Below are positions 5,795 through 7,683 of a DNA stretch of 7,683 nt, piece after piece. Position 1 is the first letter of the stretch. Every line of letters starts with the position of its first letter. The notes below the pieces were generated by a model, which made no database searches, had not been told where the DNA came from, and saw nothing but the letters and a program-made list of their open reading frames with translations. The DNA lies in NCBI GenBank assembly GCA_019695455.1, contig JAEUAC010000050.1:1-7683 (forward strand). Reading direction: 5' to 3'. The stretch comes from Methylorubrum extorquens. GTDB taxonomy: Bacteria; Pseudomonadota; Alphaproteobacteria; Rhizobiales; Beijerinckiaceae. Both the position numbers and the translations under genes were made by a program.

Positions 5795-5837
5795 CCGGGC
5801 CGGGCGGGCCCGGATTCCGTCGAACGGAGGCCGGGCC
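5795..5837 (+). promoter_or_regulatory. Competing hairpins in the spacer before czcB
   Basis: CCGGGCC occurs at 5795-5801 and again at 5831-5837, and the complementary GGCCCGG lies between them at 5807-5813. The centre can therefore pair left (5-base loop) or right, but not both. The right-hand fold also contains an inner stem TCCGT/ACGGA (5816-5820 with 5824-5828) around CGA. This resembles attenuator or leader architecture, although GC-rich DNA makes chance pairing easier. Confidence 0.45.
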
Positions 5838-5857
5838 GAACCCCGCGTGACCGGCCA

Positions 5858-5876
5858 CCGCCCCGCGAGCGGGCGG
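5858..5876 (+). repeat. Intercistronic hairpin, 6-bp stem
   Basis: CCGCCC (5858-5863) pairs with GGGCGG (5871-5876) around a 7-base loop. It lies between the competing hairpins and the hairpin next to the czcB ribosome-binding site. It is weak on its own and notable only as part of the series. Confidence 0.4.
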
Positions 5877-5881
5877 CGTCG

Positions 5882-5898
5882 TCCGGCCCCCGGCCGGA
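5882..5898 (+). promoter_or_regulatory. Hairpin just upstream of the czcB ribosome-binding site
   Basis: TCCGGCC (5882-5888) and GGCCGGA (5892-5898) form a perfect 7-bp stem with a CCC loop. It ends six bases before the AGGA (5905-5908) that serves the czcB ATG. It could stabilise the 5' end of a processed czcBA mRNA or tune ribosome loading; neither is shown by sequence alone. Confidence 0.5.
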
Positions 5899-5916
5899 TC
5901 GATCAGGACAGATTTC

Positions 5917-7224
5917 ATGAAGATTCTCGTGCTCGCCCCCGCCCTTCTGGGGCTGGGACTCGTCGCCGGCGCGTTCGCGCCCGGCCTGTCGGACGGCCTC
6001 CGGCATCTCGCCTCGCTCGGCGGTCTCGCGGCCGCGCCCGGCTCCTCCGCCCCGGCCAAGGAGGCGCACGGGCGAGCGGAGGGGCATGCGCACGGCGCGG
6101 GCGAGACGGAGTCCGACGAGGGCAAGGTGACCCTCTCGGCCGGGCAGATCGCGGCGGCCCGGATCGTCACGGCTCCGGTCGGACCGGGCACGCTCGGCAT
6201 GCACGTCGTCGTGCCCGGCATCGTCCAGCCCGATCCGGACCGGGTCGCGCGGATCGCGGGTCGCGTCGTCGGCACGGTGGCCGACCTGCGCAAGCGCCTC
6301 GGCGACACGGTCGCGAAGGGCGAGATCGTCGCGCTGCTCGACAGCCGCGAGGTGGCCGACGCCAAGAGCGAATACTTCGCCGCCCGCACCAATCTCGAGC
6401 TGCAGGAAACCTTGTTCCAGCGCGAGCAATCGCTCTGGGACAAGCGCATCTCGGCCGAGATGCAGTTCCTGCGCGCCCGCACCACCTTCACGGAAGGGCA
6501 GCTCCGCCTGGAACTCTCCGTGCAGAAGCTCCAGGCGCTGGGCCTCGGCGAGGAGGAGATCGCGAGCCTCGAACGGCGGACGGAGGCGGTCAGGACGGCC
6601 TCCGCCGGCGCCCCCGGCCGCGTCGCCGTGGGAGGCCTGCAGCGCTACGCCGTCCGCTCGCCCATCGCCGGCCAGGTCGTCGAGCGGCTCGTCAACCTGG
6701 GCGCCCCGATGGGCGGGGAGGGCGAGAACAAGGAGCTCTACGTCGTCGCCGACCTCTCGACGGTATGGATCGAGCTCGCCGTGCCGACGGGGGACCTGCC
6801 GGCCATCCGGCAGGGACAGGACGTGTCGATCGCGTCCGGCGACGGCCCCGCCTCGCGCGGCCGGATCGTGTTCGTGAGCCCGATCCTCAACCCCGAGACC
6901 CGCTCGGCCCGCGTCCTCGCCTCCGTGGAGAACGCCGACGGCGCCTGGCGGCCGGGATCCTACGTCACCGCCAAGGTGACCACGTCCGAGGAGAGAGTGG
7001 ACCTCCGCCTGCCCAAGGCCGCCCTGCAGACGATCGCGGGCGAGCAGGTCGTCTTCGTGCGCACGCCGGGCGGCTTCGAGAAGCGGGAGGTCGTCGCCGG
7101 CCGGTCGGACGACGCGTTCGCCGAGATCGTCTTCGGTCTCGATCCCGGCGAGGAGGTCGCGGTCGCGAACTCGTTCGTCCTGAAGGCGGAACTCGGCAAG
7201 GCCGAGGCCGAGCACGCGCATTGA
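5917..7224 (+). CDS. czcB: CzcB/CusB-type periplasmic adaptor of heavy-metal RND efflux
   Basis: This 435-residue membrane-fusion protein links an RND metal pump to an outer-membrane channel and probably passes metal to the pump. Seen: an N-terminal hydrophobic anchor or signal (about 2-22), a His-rich segment HGRAEGHAHG (51-60), and the first half of the lipoyl-like domain (about 110-143). A helical hairpin follows (about 146-225, rich in Glu, Leu, Arg and Gln). The second lipoyl half carries the typical SPIAGQVVERLVNLGAPM (248-265), followed by a beta-barrel (about 275-355) and a membrane-proximal domain. The tail FGLDPGEEVAVANSFVLKAEL is characteristic of CzcB, and the last residues HAH add two histidines. 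Length is normal for the family. The start is supported by AGGA eight bases upstream. The pump gene begins 10 bases after its stop, so the two form a tight pair. Zn/Co/Cd versus Cu/Ag specificity cannot be fixed from this sequence. Confidence 0.93.
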   Translation: MKILVLAPALLGLGLVAGAFAPGLSDGLRHLASLGGLAAAPGSSAPAKEAHGRAEGHAHGAGETESDEGKVTLSAGQIAAARIVTAPVGPGTLGMHVVVPGIVQPDPDRVARIAGRVVGTVADLRKRLGDTVAKGEIVALLDSREVADAKSEYFAARTNLELQETLFQREQSLWDKRISAEMQFLRARTTFTEGQLRLELSVQKLQALGLGEEEIASLERRTEAVRTASAGAPGRVAVGGLQRYAVRSPIAGQVVERLVNLGAPMGGEGENKELYVVADLSTVWIELAVPTGDLPAIRQGQDVSIASGDGPASRGRIVFVSPILNPETRSARVLASVENADGAWRPGSYVTAKVTTSEERVDLRLPKAALQTIAGEQVVFVRTPGGFEKREVVAGRSDDAFAEIVFGLDPGEEVAVANSFVLKAELGKAEAEHAH

Positions 7225-7234
7225 GGACCCGGCC

Positions 7235-7683
7235 ATGATCTCGCGCGTCCTCCACGTCTCCGTCCACCAGCGCTGGCTGGTGCTCCTCCTCTCGCTCTGC
7301 GCGGCCGCCCTGGGCGTCCACTCGCTGACGAGGCTGCCCATCGACGCCGTTCCCGACATCACCAACAACCAGGTCCAGGTGAACGCGGTCGTGCCCGCGC
7401 TCTCGCCCTTCGACGTCGAGAAGCAGGTGACCTATCCGCTCGAGACCTCGCTCGCCGGCATCCCGGGCCTTCAGTACACGCGCTCCCTGTCGCGGAACGG
7501 CTTCGCCCAGGTCACGGCCGTCTTCTCCGAGGCGACGGACCTCTACTTCGCCCGCCAACAGGTGAACGAGCGGCTCGGCGAGGCCAAGGCCACCCTGCCG
7601 CCGGGCGCGGAGGTCCATATGGGCTCGATCGCGACCGGGCTCGGCGAGATCTACATGTGGACCGTCCACTTCAAGGACCCGGA
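7235..7683 (+). CDS. czcA: CzcA/CusA-type heavy-metal efflux RND pump, N-terminal part
   Basis: This is the first 149 residues of an inner-membrane proton-driven metal exporter; full family members are about 1,000-1,070 residues, so most of the gene lies beyond the window. Seen: the first transmembrane helix (about 12-28, WLVLLLSLCAAALGVHS), the heavy-metal-efflux signature LPIDAVPDITNNQVQV, SPFDVEKQVTYPLETSLAGIP, TRSLSRNGFAQVTAVF, TDLYFARQQVNERL, and GSIATGLGEIYMWTV at the start of the porter domain. These motifs separate it from drug-type RND pumps. GAGGA seven bases before the ATG makes the start secure. It is presumably co-transcribed with czcB, 10 bases upstream. The residues that distinguish Zn/Co/Cd pumps from Cu/Ag pumps are in the missing part, so czcA is a family-level name. 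Confidence 0.95.
   Translation, partial: MISRVLHVSVHQRWLVLLLSLCAAALGVHSLTRLPIDAVPDITNNQVQVNAVVPALSPFDVEKQVTYPLETSLAGIPGLQYTRSLSRNGFAQVTAVFSEATDLYFARQQVNERLGEAKATLPPGAEVHMGSIATGLGEIYMWTVHFKDP

Noticed and set aside
5383..7368. A 661-codon minus-strand frame opposite czcB and the start of czcA
   Set aside because: It has shadow composition, and the plus strand carries clear adaptor and pump motifs.
1..7683. tRNA, rRNA, CRISPR arrays, insertion-sequence ends, toxin-antitoxin or phage genes
   Set aside because: I looked for their typical sequence patterns and saw none. This was by eye, so a covariance-model scan could still find a small RNA.

Overview
The window is uniformly GC-rich, with strong G/C bias at third codon positions and long spurious antisense ORFs. 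The gene content suits an alphaproteobacterium, and Methylobacterium or a related rhizobial genus is my best guess. That guess is an inference from composition and protein style, not from a marker gene. No tRNA, rRNA, CRISPR array, insertion sequence or phage gene was seen.

Left half, minus strand (1-3849). Read in the direction of transcription, this holds an N-acyl-D-amino-acid / D-glutamate deacylase of the amidohydrolase superfamily (3849-2356). A COG0523/CobW-type G3E GTPase follows (2359-1394), its GTG start overlapping the deacylase stop as GTGA. After a 203-base gap comes an MlrC-like M81 metallopeptidase (1190 to beyond base 1; C-terminus not in the window). Two metal-dependent hydrolases aimed at N-acylated or D-residue-containing substrates thus sit with a metallochaperone-type GTPase. 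This suggests a small module for breaking down D-amino-acid peptides or conjugates, with a possible built-in metal-loading factor.

Middle (3850-4538). A 300-base region with two clear inverted repeats separates the halves. It leads into a 67-residue orphan ORF on the plus strand (4168-4371), followed by a non-coding stretch with another hairpin.

Right half, plus strand (4539-7683). This is the front of a heavy-metal efflux locus. Two small exported Cys/His proteins resembling DUF2946 (4539-4886 and 5417-5779) flank a small secreted protein with a His-rich mature N-terminus (4991-5404). Then come a CzcB/CusB-type periplasmic adaptor (5917-7224) and the first 149 codons of a CzcA/CusA-type RND pump (7235 to beyond 7683). 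No outer-membrane czcC/cusC gene lies upstream of czcB here. The likely work-flow is that the small periplasmic proteins bind or buffer metal, the adaptor accepts it, and the RND pump expels it.

The least explained structure is non-coding. The 137-base gap before czcB is packed with GC-rich hairpins, including two that compete for the same 7-base segment. There is also a hairpin that places the mlrC-like gene's Shine-Dalgarno sequence in its loop, and an ATGCCC hexamer repeat forming a string of alternative start codons in the small secreted protein.
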